From Roseomonas sp. (GTDB lineage Bacteria > Pseudomonadota > Alphaproteobacteria > Acetobacterales > Acetobacteraceae), in contig JADCEX010000090.1 in the NCBI GenBank assembly GCA_020249825.1, positions 1-38,856 of the forward strand: 38,856 bases of DNA, given 5' to 3'. Each line of letters begins with the position of its first letter. Position 1 is the first letter of the stretch. Of the stretch, positions 1-7,689 are shown piece after piece. The translations under genes were made by a program, and so were the position numbers. The notes below the pieces were generated by a model, which was given only the letters and a program-made list of their open reading frames with translations, made no database searches and had not been told where the DNA came from.

Positions 1-1057
1 CCACGCGGCGGCCTCGGCGCGGGGCGAGCGCAGGCGGCGGCGTGCGCGGTGCCTGTTCACGCGGCAGCGGGCGCAATTCAATTTCCTTGAGCAGTCCACC
101 AACGCCCATGGCGCCGATGTCTTCCGGCGTGACGTCAAGCCCCGCGAAAAGCCGTTGCAGCACCCAATCAAAGCCATTCAGCTTGGGGCTGCGCGCACAG
201 CCAGGCAGCACCATGGCGGGGATTTTGCCGATATGCCCAAGGCAGAGCAGATTGCCGGGATCAACCGGCATGCCGAAATGATCAATCACGCCGCCGGCGC
301 GCACAATCGCCGCGGGGCCGACATCGCGCCGATCCACCACGGCGGAAGCGCCGGCCACCAGCAACATCTCAGCGCCTGCGCGACGTAGCCGGGACAGCGC
401 ATCGGAAATCGCGACCGTGTCATGGCGCACGCGTTCCACCGGCATGAGCGTGCCACAAAGCCCGGCGATGCGTTCTTCCGTGGCCTCTACCGCGCCTTCC
501 ATAACGCTTTCCTTGATGCCGGGCAGTTCAGACAGCACCAGGCCGACTTTCAAGGCGCGGAAAGGATGAATGGCAAGCACAGGACCCGCGCCGCTTTTCG
601 CGACAGCCTCCACCACGCCCAGCATTTGCCCCGGCACGGCGAAGGGAATCACCTTAATGGTCGCGACCATTTCCTTGGTATTGACCGGCGTGAAATTGGG
701 CAAAGTCGCAATCGTCAGGCTTTCATCCACCGCATTCATGCGCGCGATGCGCTTGGTATCCAGCACCAAAAGCCCAGCAGTTTCCGCAAGGATATTCACG
801 CGCCCGGTGGCCGCACGCGACCGCGCAAGCAAGGGCACGGCCAGCACTTGGCCAAGCCTTTCGGCGGCCTCATCTTCCGGCACATCACCCACTTCAAGCC
901 GCGCCGCGATGATCTCTCGGTGGCCACCATCCCGCAAAGCAGCGATGGCGCCATCATCCAGCACGGTGCCCTTTTTCAGGACGCGGCCTGTCAGGCGCAT
1001 GGTATGCGCCAGGATCGCGCCCTTTGCTTCTTCAAGCCGCGTCGGGCCGAAAATCAT
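1..1057 (-). CDS. molybdopterin-binding (MoCF-domain) protein, probably fused to a MobA-like nucleotidyltransferase; 3' part outside window
   Basis: The reverse strand is open from an ATG at 1057 to the left edge, about 352 codons, so only the N-terminal part is visible. Residues about 170-330 have the molybdenum-cofactor-binding fold signature (GASAVVDRRDVGPAAI near 236-251, GMPVDPGNLL near 262-271, PGCARSPKLNG near 285-295). A Pro/Arg-rich linker follows near 335-352. In family members of this layout a MobA/MocA-like NTP-transferase domain follows such a linker; here it would lie off the window, so the fusion is inferred. The likely role is cytosolic modification or insertion of molybdopterin cofactor for a molybdenum hydroxylase. 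The start overlaps the stop of the XdhC C-half gene by ATGA, making it the last visible gene of the maturation operon. Alternative: a stand-alone MoeA/CinA-like protein. Confidence 0.8.
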   Translation of the reverse strand, partial: MIFGPTRLEEAKGAILAHTMRLTGRVLKKGTVLDDGAIAALRDGGHREIIAARLEVGDVPEDEAAERLGQVLAVPLLARSRAATGRVNILAETAGLLVLDTKRIARMNAVDESLTIATLPNFTPVNTKEMVATIKVIPFAVPGQMLGVVEAVAKSGAGPVLAIHPFRALKVGLVLSELPGIKESVMEGAVEATEERIAGLCGTLMPVERVRHDTVAISDALSRLRRAGAEMLLVAGASAVVDRRDVGPAAIVRAGGVIDHFGMPVDPGNLLCLGHIGKIPAMVLPGCARSPKLNGFDWVLQRLFAGLDVTPEDIGAMGVGGLLKEIELRPLPREQAPRTPPPALAPRRGRRV

Positions 1058-1767
1058 GCCGTGACGCCGGGAATAGGCCGCACCGCGCCAAGCGCCGCGC
1101 CGCGCCGGGCAGCGACAATTTCCGCCATGATGGAAAGCGCAATCTCAGGCGCCGTGACGGCTTCGATATTGAGCCCGACAGGCGCGTGAATCCGCCCCAT
1201 GGCTTCAGCGCCATGGCCCAGTTCCGTCAAACGCGCCACGCGCTTCTCATGGGTGCGCCGGCTGCCGAGTGCGCCGATGTAAAACGCCTCGCTCTTCAAA
1301 GCCGCATCCAGCGCAGGATCATCCAGCTTCGGGTCATGCGTCAGCGTCACCACCGCCGTGCGCGCATCGGGTGCCAAGGCCGCCATCGCCTCATCCGGCC
1401 AATCGGTCGAAAGGGTCACGCCGGGTAGGCGTTCCTCACTCGCAAAGGCGCGGCGCGGATCCACCACCACCATGGCAAAGCCAAGCGGCGCGGCTATCGG
1501 CGCCATGGCCTGGGCGATATGCACCGCGCCCACCACAATGATCCGCAGCGGCGGGTTATGCGGATGGATGAACCAGGTCTCATCCCCCAGCGTCACATTG
1601 CCCGCTTCTTCGCTGCCAAGTGCCGACTTGGAGGCTTCGACCAATTCCGCCGCCATTTCATCACCGGGCCAGAGCAATTGCGCGCCATCGGAAAGGCGCG
1701 TCAGCAGCACCACGGGGCGCTTCGCGGCGCGTTCGGCTTGCAGCCGGGCGAGCGTTGCGGCCTTCAT
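1054..1767 (-). CDS. XdhC-family protein, C-terminal Rossmann half (CoxF/CoxI-like)
   Basis: The protein has 237 residues. An N-terminal region of about 70 residues precedes a Rossmann-type domain typical of XdhC_C, with a glycine/alanine-rich turn after the first strand (IIVVGAVHIAQ, about 76-86), an acidic strand end (VVVDPRR, about 101-106), and the family segment FYIGALGSRRTHEKR followed by GLNIEA and a closing alpha-helical stretch. XdhC proteins bind molybdenum cofactor and help its sulfuration and insertion into xanthine-dehydrogenase/CO-dehydrogenase-type enzymes. Here the usual one-gene XdhC is divided, with the N-terminal domain encoded just upstream and overlapping by ATGA at 1764-1767; the downstream gene also overlaps by ATGA. 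Function is inferred from the family and the operon. Confidence 0.88.
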   Translation of the reverse strand: MKAATLARLQAERAAKRPVVLLTRLSDGAQLLWPGDEMAAELVEASKSALGSEEAGNVTLGDETWFIHPHNPPLRIIVVGAVHIAQAMAPIAAPLGFAMVVVDPRRAFASEERLPGVTLSTDWPDEAMAALAPDARTAVVTLTHDPKLDDPALDAALKSEAFYIGALGSRRTHEKRVARLTELGHGAEAMGRIHAPVGLNIEAVTAPEIALSIMAEIVAARRGAALGAVRPIPGVTA

Positions 1768-2093
1768 GACAGCGGCTCCACAAACACCTTCACCTTGCCG
1801 CCGCAGGAAAGGCCGACTTCCCAGGCGCGTTCATCGGAAATGCCGAAATCGAGCAATTGCGGCGCGCCGCTTGCCATGGATTGCCGCGCGGCATCCGCAA
1901 CCGCCCCTTCAATGCAGCCGCCGGAAACAGACCCCGCAAGCTTGCCCGATTTGGTGATGGCAAGGCGCGACCCCGCCGGGCGCGGCGAAGACCCCCAGGT
2001 TTCCACCACGGTGGCGATGGCCACATCCTCACCGGCTGCCTTCCAAGTGGCGGCGATGGCCAGGATGTCTTCGGCATTGTCATTCTGGGTCAT
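1764..2093 (-). CDS. XdhC/CoxI-family protein, N-terminal domain only
   Basis: This is a 109-residue protein corresponding to the XdhC_CoxI domain. Diagnostic stretches are ATVVETWGSSPRPAGSRLAI (about 28-47), SVSGGCIEGAV (about 55-65) and the C-terminal GLSCGGKVKVFVEPL. The conserved cysteines in GGC and SCGG are present; in the family they are associated with sulfur or cofactor handling. It probably works with the protein of the next gene, which carries the C-terminal Rossmann domain, as a two-chain XdhC. Both junctions are 4-base overlaps (ATGA at 2090-2093 and 1764-1767), which suggests translational coupling and equal dosage of the halves. No frameshift needs to be invoked, because each half has its own start and stop. 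Confidence 0.88.
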   Translation of the reverse strand: MTQNDNAEDILAIAATWKAAGEDVAIATVVETWGSSPRPAGSRLAITKSGKLAGSVSGGCIEGAVADAARQSMASGAPQLLDFGISDERAWEVGLSCGGKVKVFVEPLS

Positions 2094-3343
2094 GCGACCA
2101 TCATCCTTCTGCTTTGGCCGGTGCGCGGGTCCGATAAGGTTTGGATCAGCGCGCGCAGGCTTTCAAGATTATGCACGGGCCGAAAATCATCCACATGGGG
2201 CAGCATGGCACGAATGCCCTGGGATTTCGGTTGAAAGCCCGAAAAACGCAACAGCGGGTTGAGCCAGATCAGCCGCGTGCAGGATTGCCGGAGCCTTTCG
2301 GTGGCGTCCGCCAGCCCCGCAGCACCTTCGCGGTCCAGCCCATCGGTGATCAGCAGCACAACCGCGCCCTGACCAAGCACGCGGCGCGCCCAAAGCTTGT
2401 TGAACAGGCCAAGGCTTTCACCAATCCGCGTGCCACCCGACCAATCGGGGACGATGTGGGACACCATTTCGAAGGCGAATTCGGGATCACGATGGCGCAA
2501 TTGCCGCGTCACATTGGTCAGTCGCGTGCCGAAAAGGAAGCTATGGACCCGGTCGCGGTCATTGGTGACGGCATGCAGGAAATGCAGCAGGATTTGCGCG
2601 TAGCGCGCCATGCTGCCGCTGATATCGCATAGCACCACCAAGGGCGGCGGCTTTTCCAGCCGGTCCTTCCGCGCCAGGGTCAGGATTTCTCCGCCCATCT
2701 TCAGGCTTTGGCGCAGCGTGGCGCGCAAATCCACAACGCGCCCGGCGGGATGGGTGCGAAAGCGCCGCGTGGGTTTTTCATCAAGCGGCAGGGTCAGTTT
2801 GCGAATTTCCTGCTTGGCAGCAGCGATTTCGGCCGCCGACATGGCCTCAAAATCCAGTTTTTGCAGTTTTTCCCGGTCACTGACCGTGAAGCTCATATCC
2901 TGGCGCGGCGGTTCCGGCTCAGGCGGGCGAGGCTTCGGTTTTTCGCCCTGCATGGCTTCCGCCAAACGCCGAGACGCCGGCGGCGGCTTTTCCGCTTGCG
3001 GCTTATGACCATCCAAGGCCGCCATGGCCGCGGCATGGGCGGCGGCTTCGGGGTCACGCCAGAACAGCTGAAAGGCCTGGTCGAACAGTTCAAAATGCTC
3101 GCGCCGGTGCACCATCACGGCGCGCAAGGCGGCATGCACCTGCCGGCGATCCCCAATTTCAATCGCGTTCAGCGCGGCCAGCGCACTCAGCGCCTCACCC
3201 GGCCCCAGCGGCAGGCCGGAACGGCGCAATAACCTTGTGAAGGCCAGCAAGTTCGTCGCGATATGCCCGCCCGCGCCGGGCGCCGAGGCCAGCAGGGGCT
3301 GGCCGCCGGCGATGATGCGGGCAGGGTCGCGATCCGGCGTCAC
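2090..3343 (-). CDS. coxE: VWA-domain protein, CoxE-like
   Basis: The protein has 417 residues. Residues 1-110 form a helical N-terminal region typical of CoxE-type proteins, 115-150 are a Pro/Lys/Glu-rich linker, and about 230-400 form a von Willebrand A domain. A complete metal-ion-dependent adhesion site is visible: D240-I-S242-G-S244, the threonine of SGGTRIG near 305, and an aspartate in LLITDGLD. CoxE acts with the MoxR-type ATPase CoxD in maturing the metal centre of CO-dehydrogenase-like molybdenum enzymes. Translation would begin at a GTG (3343) overlapping the stop of the ATPase gene as GTGA, so a partnership with that ATPase is supported by order, overlap and family knowledge. The gene symbol is by analogy; the actual substrate enzyme is not in the window. 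Confidence 0.9.
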   Translation of the reverse strand: MTPDRDPARIIAGGQPLLASAPGAGGHIATNLLAFTRLLRRSGLPLGPGEALSALAALNAIEIGDRRQVHAALRAVMVHRREHFELFDQAFQLFWRDPEAAAHAAAMAALDGHKPQAEKPPPASRRLAEAMQGEKPKPRPPEPEPPRQDMSFTVSDREKLQKLDFEAMSAAEIAAAKQEIRKLTLPLDEKPTRRFRTHPAGRVVDLRATLRQSLKMGGEILTLARKDRLEKPPPLVVLCDISGSMARYAQILLHFLHAVTNDRDRVHSFLFGTRLTNVTRQLRHRDPEFAFEMVSHIVPDWSGGTRIGESLGLFNKLWARRVLGQGAVVLLITDGLDREGAAGLADATERLRQSCTRLIWLNPLLRFSGFQPKSQGIRAMLPHVDDFRPVHNLESLRALIQTLSDPRTGQSRRMMVA

Positions 3344-4227
3344 CCGGCCCGAGCCTCCGCAATCAGCCGCGCCGCTTCCTCGCCCTTCAGCTTGGCGATG
3401 TCATCCTGGTATTTCAGCAAAACGCCGAGGGTTTCATCCACCACGCCTTGCTCCAGCGCCTTGGCATCAAGCGCGGCCAAAGCCTGCGCCCAATCAATCG
3501 TCTCCGCCACACCGGGCAGCTTGAAGTAATCACCCTCACGCAGCTTTTGCACAAAGGCGACAACCTGCGCGGAAAGCGCTTCCGGCAGGCCGGGGGCGCG
3601 GAGCTTCAGAATGGCACGCTCACGCGCTGCATCAGGGTAATCCACCCAATGATACAGGCAGCGCCGGCGCACCGCATCATGCACTTCGCGCGTGCGGTTG
3701 GATGTGATGATCACAACGGGCGGGGTGGCCGCCTTCATTGTGCCAAGCTCAGGAATCGTGATCTGGAAATCGGCGAGGATTTCCAGCAGGAAGGCTTCGA
3801 AAGGTTCATCCGCGCGATCAAGTTCATCAATCAGAAGCACGGCGGGGCTGCCTTCCAAAGCATCCAGCAAGGGCCGTGGCTGGAGGAATTTGCGGTCATA
3901 AATGCCGCGATCAAGCGCAGCGCGATCCACATCGCCGGCGGCTTCGGCCAGCCGTATCGCCATCAATTGCCGCGCGTGATTCCATTCATAAGCGGCGGCG
4001 GAAATATCCATGCCGTCATAGCATTGCAGGCGCACCAGCCGGCGCGGCAGGCGCGCGGCCAGCACTTTGGCGATTTCCGTCTTGCCCGTGCCGGGCTCAC
4101 CTTCCAGGAAAAGCGGACGCCCCATAGTGAGCGCCAGATGGATGGTGGTGGCCAGCGCCTTGTCAGCGACATAACCGCCGGAGGCGAGCAGCGCCTGGGT
4201 TTCGGCGACGCTTCCGGGCAGGCTCAC
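3340..4227 (-). CDS. coxD: MoxR-family AAA ATPase, CoxD-like
   Basis: The protein has 295 residues and is a single AAA+ module. Walker A is GEPGTGKT (43-50), Walker B is VLLIDE (about 130-135), sensor 1 is in VVIITSNRTREVHDAVRRR, and the arginine-rich element after it carries the likely arginine finger. MoxR ATPases act as ATP-driven chaperones, usually with a VWA protein; CoxD is required for assembly of the copper-sulfur-molybdenum centre of CO dehydrogenase. The VWA partner is the next gene. The start is GTG at 4227, overlapping the CoxG-like stop as GTGA, and its own stop overlaps the next GTG start. The family assignment is firm; the client enzyme is inferred. Confidence 0.92.
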   Translation of the reverse strand: MSLPGSVAETQALLASGGYVADKALATTIHLALTMGRPLFLEGEPGTGKTEIAKVLAARLPRRLVRLQCYDGMDISAAAYEWNHARQLMAIRLAEAAGDVDRAALDRGIYDRKFLQPRPLLDALEGSPAVLLIDELDRADEPFEAFLLEILADFQITIPELGTMKAATPPVVIITSNRTREVHDAVRRRCLYHWVDYPDAARERAILKLRAPGLPEALSAQVVAFVQKLREGDYFKLPGVAETIDWAQALAALDAKALEQGVVDETLGVLLKYQDDIAKLKGEEAARLIAEARAG

Positions 4228-4835
4228 TTGAACATCAACGCGACAATGACAAGCCAGATCGCGCTCCCTACCCAGGCGAGCAGCGGAATGCCGAGCGGGG
4301 CTTCCGGCAGCAATTCAAAGATGGAAATGCCGCCACCGGTCAAAGGCGGGGCAGGCATTGGTGCGGGGGCAGCGCCAGGGGCGGCGGGTTCGGCAGCGGC
4401 CACGGCAGCGGCGAAGCGGTCAAAGAACTGATCGGACATTTGCTTGGCCGTCGCATCAATCAATCGCGCGCCAAGCTGCGCCATCTTGCCGCCGACCTGC
4501 GCCTTCACCGCGAATTTCAGCAAGGTTTCATTGGGGCCGGCTTCTTCCAGGGATACATCTGCACCACCCTTGGCGAAGCCCATCGCCCCGCCATTGCCCT
4601 CACCTGAGATGGTATAGGATGCCGGCGCCTGGATGTTTTCCAGCTTCACCTTGCCGCCGAATTTCGCCGCCATGGGGCCGATCTTGACCGATACCTTGGC
4701 TTCAAAAGCATCTTCGGCGGTTTTGGTCACGCTTTCGCAGCCGGGAATCGCGGCCTTCAGCATTTCGGGGTCGTTCAACGCGTCCCAGACGCGCTGGCGC
4801 GGCGCGGGGATACGGCGTTCGCCATTCATATCCAT
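4224..4835 (-). CDS. coxG: SRPBCC-family protein, CoxG-like, with C-terminal membrane anchor
   Basis: This is a 203-residue protein. The ATG at 4835 was chosen because AGGAG lies about 8 bases upstream and the SRPBCC fold starts immediately (MDMNGERRIPAPRQRVWDAL); a longer reading frame begins at 4925 without support. Residues 1-145 match the CoxG/START-like fold (DPEMLKAAIPGCESV, VSVKIGPMAAKFGG, DATAKQMSDQFFDRFA). A Pro/Ala-rich linker follows, then one hydrophobic helix at the C-terminus (about 180-202), predicting attachment to the inner membrane. CoxG has been linked to recruiting CO dehydrogenase to the cytoplasmic membrane. It is the first gene of the minus-strand maturation operon and overlaps the ATPase gene by 4 bases. 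Confidence 0.9.
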   Translation of the reverse strand: MDMNGERRIPAPRQRVWDALNDPEMLKAAIPGCESVTKTAEDAFEAKVSVKIGPMAAKFGGKVKLENIQAPASYTISGEGNGGAMGFAKGGADVSLEEAGPNETLLKFAVKAQVGGKMAQLGARLIDATAKQMSDQFFDRFAAAVAAAEPAAPGAAPAPMPAPPLTGGGISIFELLPEAPLGIPLLAWVGSAIWLVIVALMFK

Positions 4836-4885
4836 GGGGTGATCTCCTGCTTCCCCCCAAACTAGGGGCGCAAGGCCATGGGGGG

Positions 4886-4901
4886 AAGGGGGCGCCCCCT
4901 T
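4886..4901. promoter_or_regulatory. 16-bp perfect palindrome in divergent promoter region
   Basis: The bases read AAGGGGGC followed by its exact reverse complement GCCCCCTT. It sits in the 141-base space between the divergent CoxG-like and antiporter genes, 51 bases from the coxG start and 76 from the antiporter start. That position suits an operator shared by both directions, but an RNA hairpin or chance in G/C-rich sequence is also possible. No regulator gene is adjacent. Confidence 0.3.
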
Positions 4902-4976
4902 GTGGCGGGGCGGATCATACGGCAATCACGGTTTGAACGGGCGAAAGCCCACAAGGTTTGAGGGAGGCCCTGACCA

Positions 4977-6371
4977 ATGAAGGTGACCCGCTTCGCCCTG
5001 ATGCTGTTCCTTGCGCTGCCCCTGCCGGTTCAGGCAGCCGGGGTTTCGGGCGCTGGAATGAGCCTGGCTTGGGGCCTGCCTTTCGCGGGGCTACTGCTTT
5101 CCATCGCATTGATACCGCTGCTCGCGGGCGCCATTTGGCATCATCATTACGGCAAGATCGCCGCCGGCTGGGCGCTGCTGTTGGTGCTGCCCTTCGCCGT
5201 GGTGTTCGGGCCCGAGGTTGCCGCCTCAGAGGTCTGGCATATCCTGTTGCAGGAATACATCCCCTTCATCGCCCTGTTGCTGGCGCTTTACGTGACGGGG
5301 GGTGGTGTGCTGCTGAAGGGCACGCTGATCGGCACGCCGGCCACCAATACCGCTTTGCTTGCGTTTGGCACCGTGATCGCGAGTGTGATGGGCACCACCG
5401 GCGCTTCCATGCTGCTGATCCGCCCGGTGCTGCGCGCCAATGCTTTCCGAAAGCAAAAAACCCATACTTTCGTGTTTTTCATCTTCCTTGTCAGCAATAT
5501 CGGCGGGTCGCTCACCCCGCTGGGCGACCCGCCGCTTTATTTGGGCTTCCTGAAGGGCGTTTCCTTTTTCTGGACCACGACGCATATGTTTGGCGAATTC
5601 CTGCTCTGCGCCGTTCTGCTGCTTGGGATTTACTATGTGCTGGATAGCTGGGCCTGGGCGCGCGAAAAGCCGGTGGCGCCTGTTATTGCCAAGCGGGAAA
5701 AGCTTTCCATCCAGGGCTATGTCAATTTGTGGCTGATTGGCGCCGTGGTGGCCATGGTGCTGGCGCAGGGCTATTGGCGCCCCGGCGATGTGGCGCTGTT
5801 TGGCGAAAAGATCGGCCTGGAAAGGCTGGTGGGCGTTGCGGTGTTCATCGGCATTTCGGCGCTTTCCGTATGGGTCACGCCACGCAAATTACGTGAAGAT
5901 AATGGCTTCGCCTGGGGCGCCATTCTGGAAGTGGCCAAGCTTTTCGCCGCCATTTTCATCACCATGGCCCCGGTGCTGGCCATTCTGCGCGCCGGCACGG
6001 CAGGGGCGGCGGCGCCCTTGGTGGCTTTGACCTCCGGCGCGGGTGGGGAACCCATCCCTTGGGTCTATTTCTGGATGACCGGGGCGCTTTCCTCCTTCCT
6101 GGATAATGCGCCGACCTATCTGGTGTTCTTCAACCTGGCCGGCGGCGATCCTGCCTTTCTGATGACCCAGGGCGCGCTGACGCTGGCGGCGATTTCCTGC
6201 GGCGCGGTTTTCATGGGGGCCAATTCCTATATCGGCAATGCGCCGAATTTCATGGTCAAGGCGATTGTGGAAGAACAGGGTGAACGTATGCCTTCCTTCT
6301 TCGGCTATTGCGGCTGGGCTGTGGTGTTTCTGATCCCGCTTTTCATTCTGGTCACCTTCATTTTCTTCTGA
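4977..6371 (+). CDS. sodium:proton antiporter / CitMHS-type ion transporter (NhaD-like)
   Basis: This is a 464-residue polytopic membrane protein, with a first hydrophobic segment resembling a signal peptide (residues 5-20, ending VQAAG) and about eleven further hydrophobic segments. Family landmarks are the re-entrant-type motifs GTPATNTALLAFGT, SNIGGSLTPLGDPPLYLGFLKG in the first half and SSFLDNAPTYLVFFNLAGG plus GANSYIGNAPNFMVKAI in the second, the pattern of the ion-transporter superfamily that includes NhaD and citrate transporters. The start at 4977 has GGGAGG about 9 bases upstream. It is followed after 10 bases by prpB, suggesting co-transcription. Na+/H+ exchange is the usual annotation; carboxylate transport feeding PrpB is an alternative suggested only by context. 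Confidence 0.88.
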   Translation: MKVTRFALMLFLALPLPVQAAGVSGAGMSLAWGLPFAGLLLSIALIPLLAGAIWHHHYGKIAAGWALLLVLPFAVVFGPEVAASEVWHILLQEYIPFIALLLALYVTGGGVLLKGTLIGTPATNTALLAFGTVIASVMGTTGASMLLIRPVLRANAFRKQKTHTFVFFIFLVSNIGGSLTPLGDPPLYLGFLKGVSFFWTTTHMFGEFLLCAVLLLGIYYVLDSWAWAREKPVAPVIAKREKLSIQGYVNLWLIGAVVAMVLAQGYWRPGDVALFGEKIGLERLVGVAVFIGISALSVWVTPRKLREDNGFAWGAILEVAKLFAAIFITMAPVLAILRAGTAGAAAPLVALTSGAGGEPIPWVYFWMTGALSSFLDNAPTYLVFFNLAGGDPAFLMTQGALTLAAISCGAVFMGANSYIGNAPNFMVKAIVEEQGERMPSFFGYCGWAVVFLIPLFILVTFIFF

Positions 6372-6381
6372 GGATAAAGCC

Positions 6382-7302
6382 ATGCCCTATGTGATCGCTG
6401 ATGATCTGCCCGATGAACCCGCGGGTGTGCGCTTTCGGCGCCTACTGGACCGGCCGCAAATTCTGCAAATGCCGGGCGCGCATTTGGGCATTGCCGCTTT
6501 GCTCGCGAAAAAGGCGGGGTTTGAGGCTTTGTACATGTCTGGCGCTGCCATGTCGGCCACCATGGGCCTGCCTGATCTTGGCATGATTACGGTGGATGAT
6601 GTGTCCTGGCATGTGCGCCAGGTGGTGCGCGCCTCCGGCCTGCCCGTGCTGGTGGATGGCGATACCGGCTATGGTGAGGCGCTGAATGTCATGCACATGG
6701 TGCGCTGCTTTGAAGAAGCCGGCGCGGGCGCGGTGCATTTGGAAGACCAATTGCTGCCCAAGAAATGCGGCCATTTGAACGACAAGAAACTGGCCCCGGT
6801 GGATGAAATGTCGGCCAAGGTTGCGGCTGCCCGCAAGGCGCGGCGCAACCTTGTGATCATCGCGCGAACCGATGCGGTGGCGAATGAAGGCATGGATGCG
6901 GCGGTTCAGCGCGCCAAGCGCTATTTGGAAGCCGGCGCGGATGCGATTTTTCCCGAAGCGCTGACCACGGCTGAAATGTTCCGCGAATTCGCAGCCCGCA
7001 TGCCGGGTGTGAAGCTGCTGGCGAATATGACCGAATTCGGCCGCACGCCCTTCTTCACTGCGACCGAGTTTCAGCAAATGGGCTATGCCATGGTGATCTG
7101 GCCGGTCAGCCATCTCCGCATCGCGGCCCGCGCGATGGAGGAGCTCTACGGTGCGATCAAGGCTGATGGCGGCACGCATAACATGGTCGGGCGCATGCAA
7201 ACCCGCGCCCAGCTTTATGAGACGATTGGCTATCATGCCTATGAATCGCTGGATGCCAGCCTGGTGCGCACCATTGTGCCGGAAGGCATGCCGCAGAATT
7301 AA
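6382..7302 (+). CDS. prpB: methylisocitrate lyase (PrpB-type isocitrate lyase/PEP mutase family)
   Basis: The protein has 306 residues, close to the usual PrpB length. The catalytic loop K127-K128-C129-G130-H131 with the nucleophilic cysteine is intact, the metal-binding stretch is VDGDTGYG (91-98, Asp92 and Asp94), and the substrate loop is YMSGAAMSA near 51-59. The C-terminal sequence MQTRAQLYETIGYHAYE is diagnostic of PrpB rather than of PEP mutase or short isocitrate lyases. The enzyme cleaves 2-methylisocitrate to pyruvate and succinate, the last step of the methylcitrate cycle for propionyl-CoA breakdown. The other cycle genes (prpC, prpD, acnM) are not in this window; the gene instead follows a transporter by 10 bases. 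It is convergent with the Lrp-type domain gene. Confidence 0.9.
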   Translation: MPYVIADDLPDEPAGVRFRRLLDRPQILQMPGAHLGIAALLAKKAGFEALYMSGAAMSATMGLPDLGMITVDDVSWHVRQVVRASGLPVLVDGDTGYGEALNVMHMVRCFEEAGAGAVHLEDQLLPKKCGHLNDKKLAPVDEMSAKVAAARKARRNLVIIARTDAVANEGMDAAVQRAKRYLEAGADAIFPEALTTAEMFREFAARMPGVKLLANMTEFGRTPFFTATEFQQMGYAMVIWPVSHLRIAARAMEELYGAIKADGGTHNMVGRMQTRAQLYETIGYHAYESLDASLVRTIVPEGMPQN

Positions 7303-7311
7303 GCGGGCCTT

Positions 7312-7338
7312 GGGCGCGGAGGTTCAGCCCCCGCGCCC
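7312..7338. terminator. GC-rich stem-loop between convergent genes
   Basis: GGGCGCGG (7312-7319) pairs perfectly with CCGCGCCC (7331-7338) across an 11-base loop, spanning the stop codon of the minus-strand gene. No T-tract follows on either strand, so an intrinsic terminator is only a possibility. The place, 10 bases after prpB and at the end of the opposing gene, fits a shared 3'-end structure. Confidence 0.25.
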
Positions 7339-7578
7339 GGAAAAGGCGTTGAAGGTTTGCAGCGTATAGGTGTCCTTCACGCCGGGCACGGTTTGGATGG
7401 TTTCCACCACGAAAAGCCCGATATCGCGCCCCGCTTCCAGGTAGAATTTCCCGAGCAGATCATATTGCCCGGAAATGGAATGCATTTCCGAAAGCTCGGG
7501 AATGCCGTCGGCCATCTCGCGCGCCACGCGATAGGCTTGGCCCATCTCGCATTTGATCATGACGAATATGGCGCGCAT
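7324..7578 (-). CDS. stand-alone Lrp/AsnC ligand-binding (RAM) domain protein
   Basis: The protein has 84 residues and corresponds only to the C-terminal RAM/AsnC_trans_reg domain of Lrp regulators. The recognisable pieces are FVMIKCEMGQAYRVA, IPELSEMHSISGQYDLLGKFYLE and VPGVKDTYTLQTFNAF. There is no helix-turn-helix, so it should not bind DNA by itself. Related small SraA-type proteins form oligomers that bind amino acids or modulate full-length Lrp proteins. AGGAGGG lies about 8 bases upstream of the ATG at 7578. It is convergent with prpB and divergent from the ABC ATPase pair. Its ligand and partner cannot be told from sequence. Confidence 0.88.
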   Translation of the reverse strand: MRAIFVMIKCEMGQAYRVAREMADGIPELSEMHSISGQYDLLGKFYLEAGRDIGLFVVETIQTVPGVKDTYTLQTFNAFSGRGG

Positions 7579-7689
7579 GGCATTGGCCCTCCTGGAACAA
7601 AAACTTTCTAACGCGGAACCAGCCCCGCAGGAAACGCGGCAACGCCGCGGGCCGGGTTAATTTGCAAAGAGCATGGCATTATGACTAAG

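Noticed and set aside
422-1189. 255-residue plus-strand open frame at the left edge
   Set aside because: It is antisense to the molybdopterin-binding gene, which shows family motifs and an ATGA junction with its neighbour.
3448-4431. 327-residue plus-strand open frame opposite the CoxD-like ATPase
   Set aside because: The minus-strand frame has complete AAA motifs; this one has none and lacks a ribosome site.
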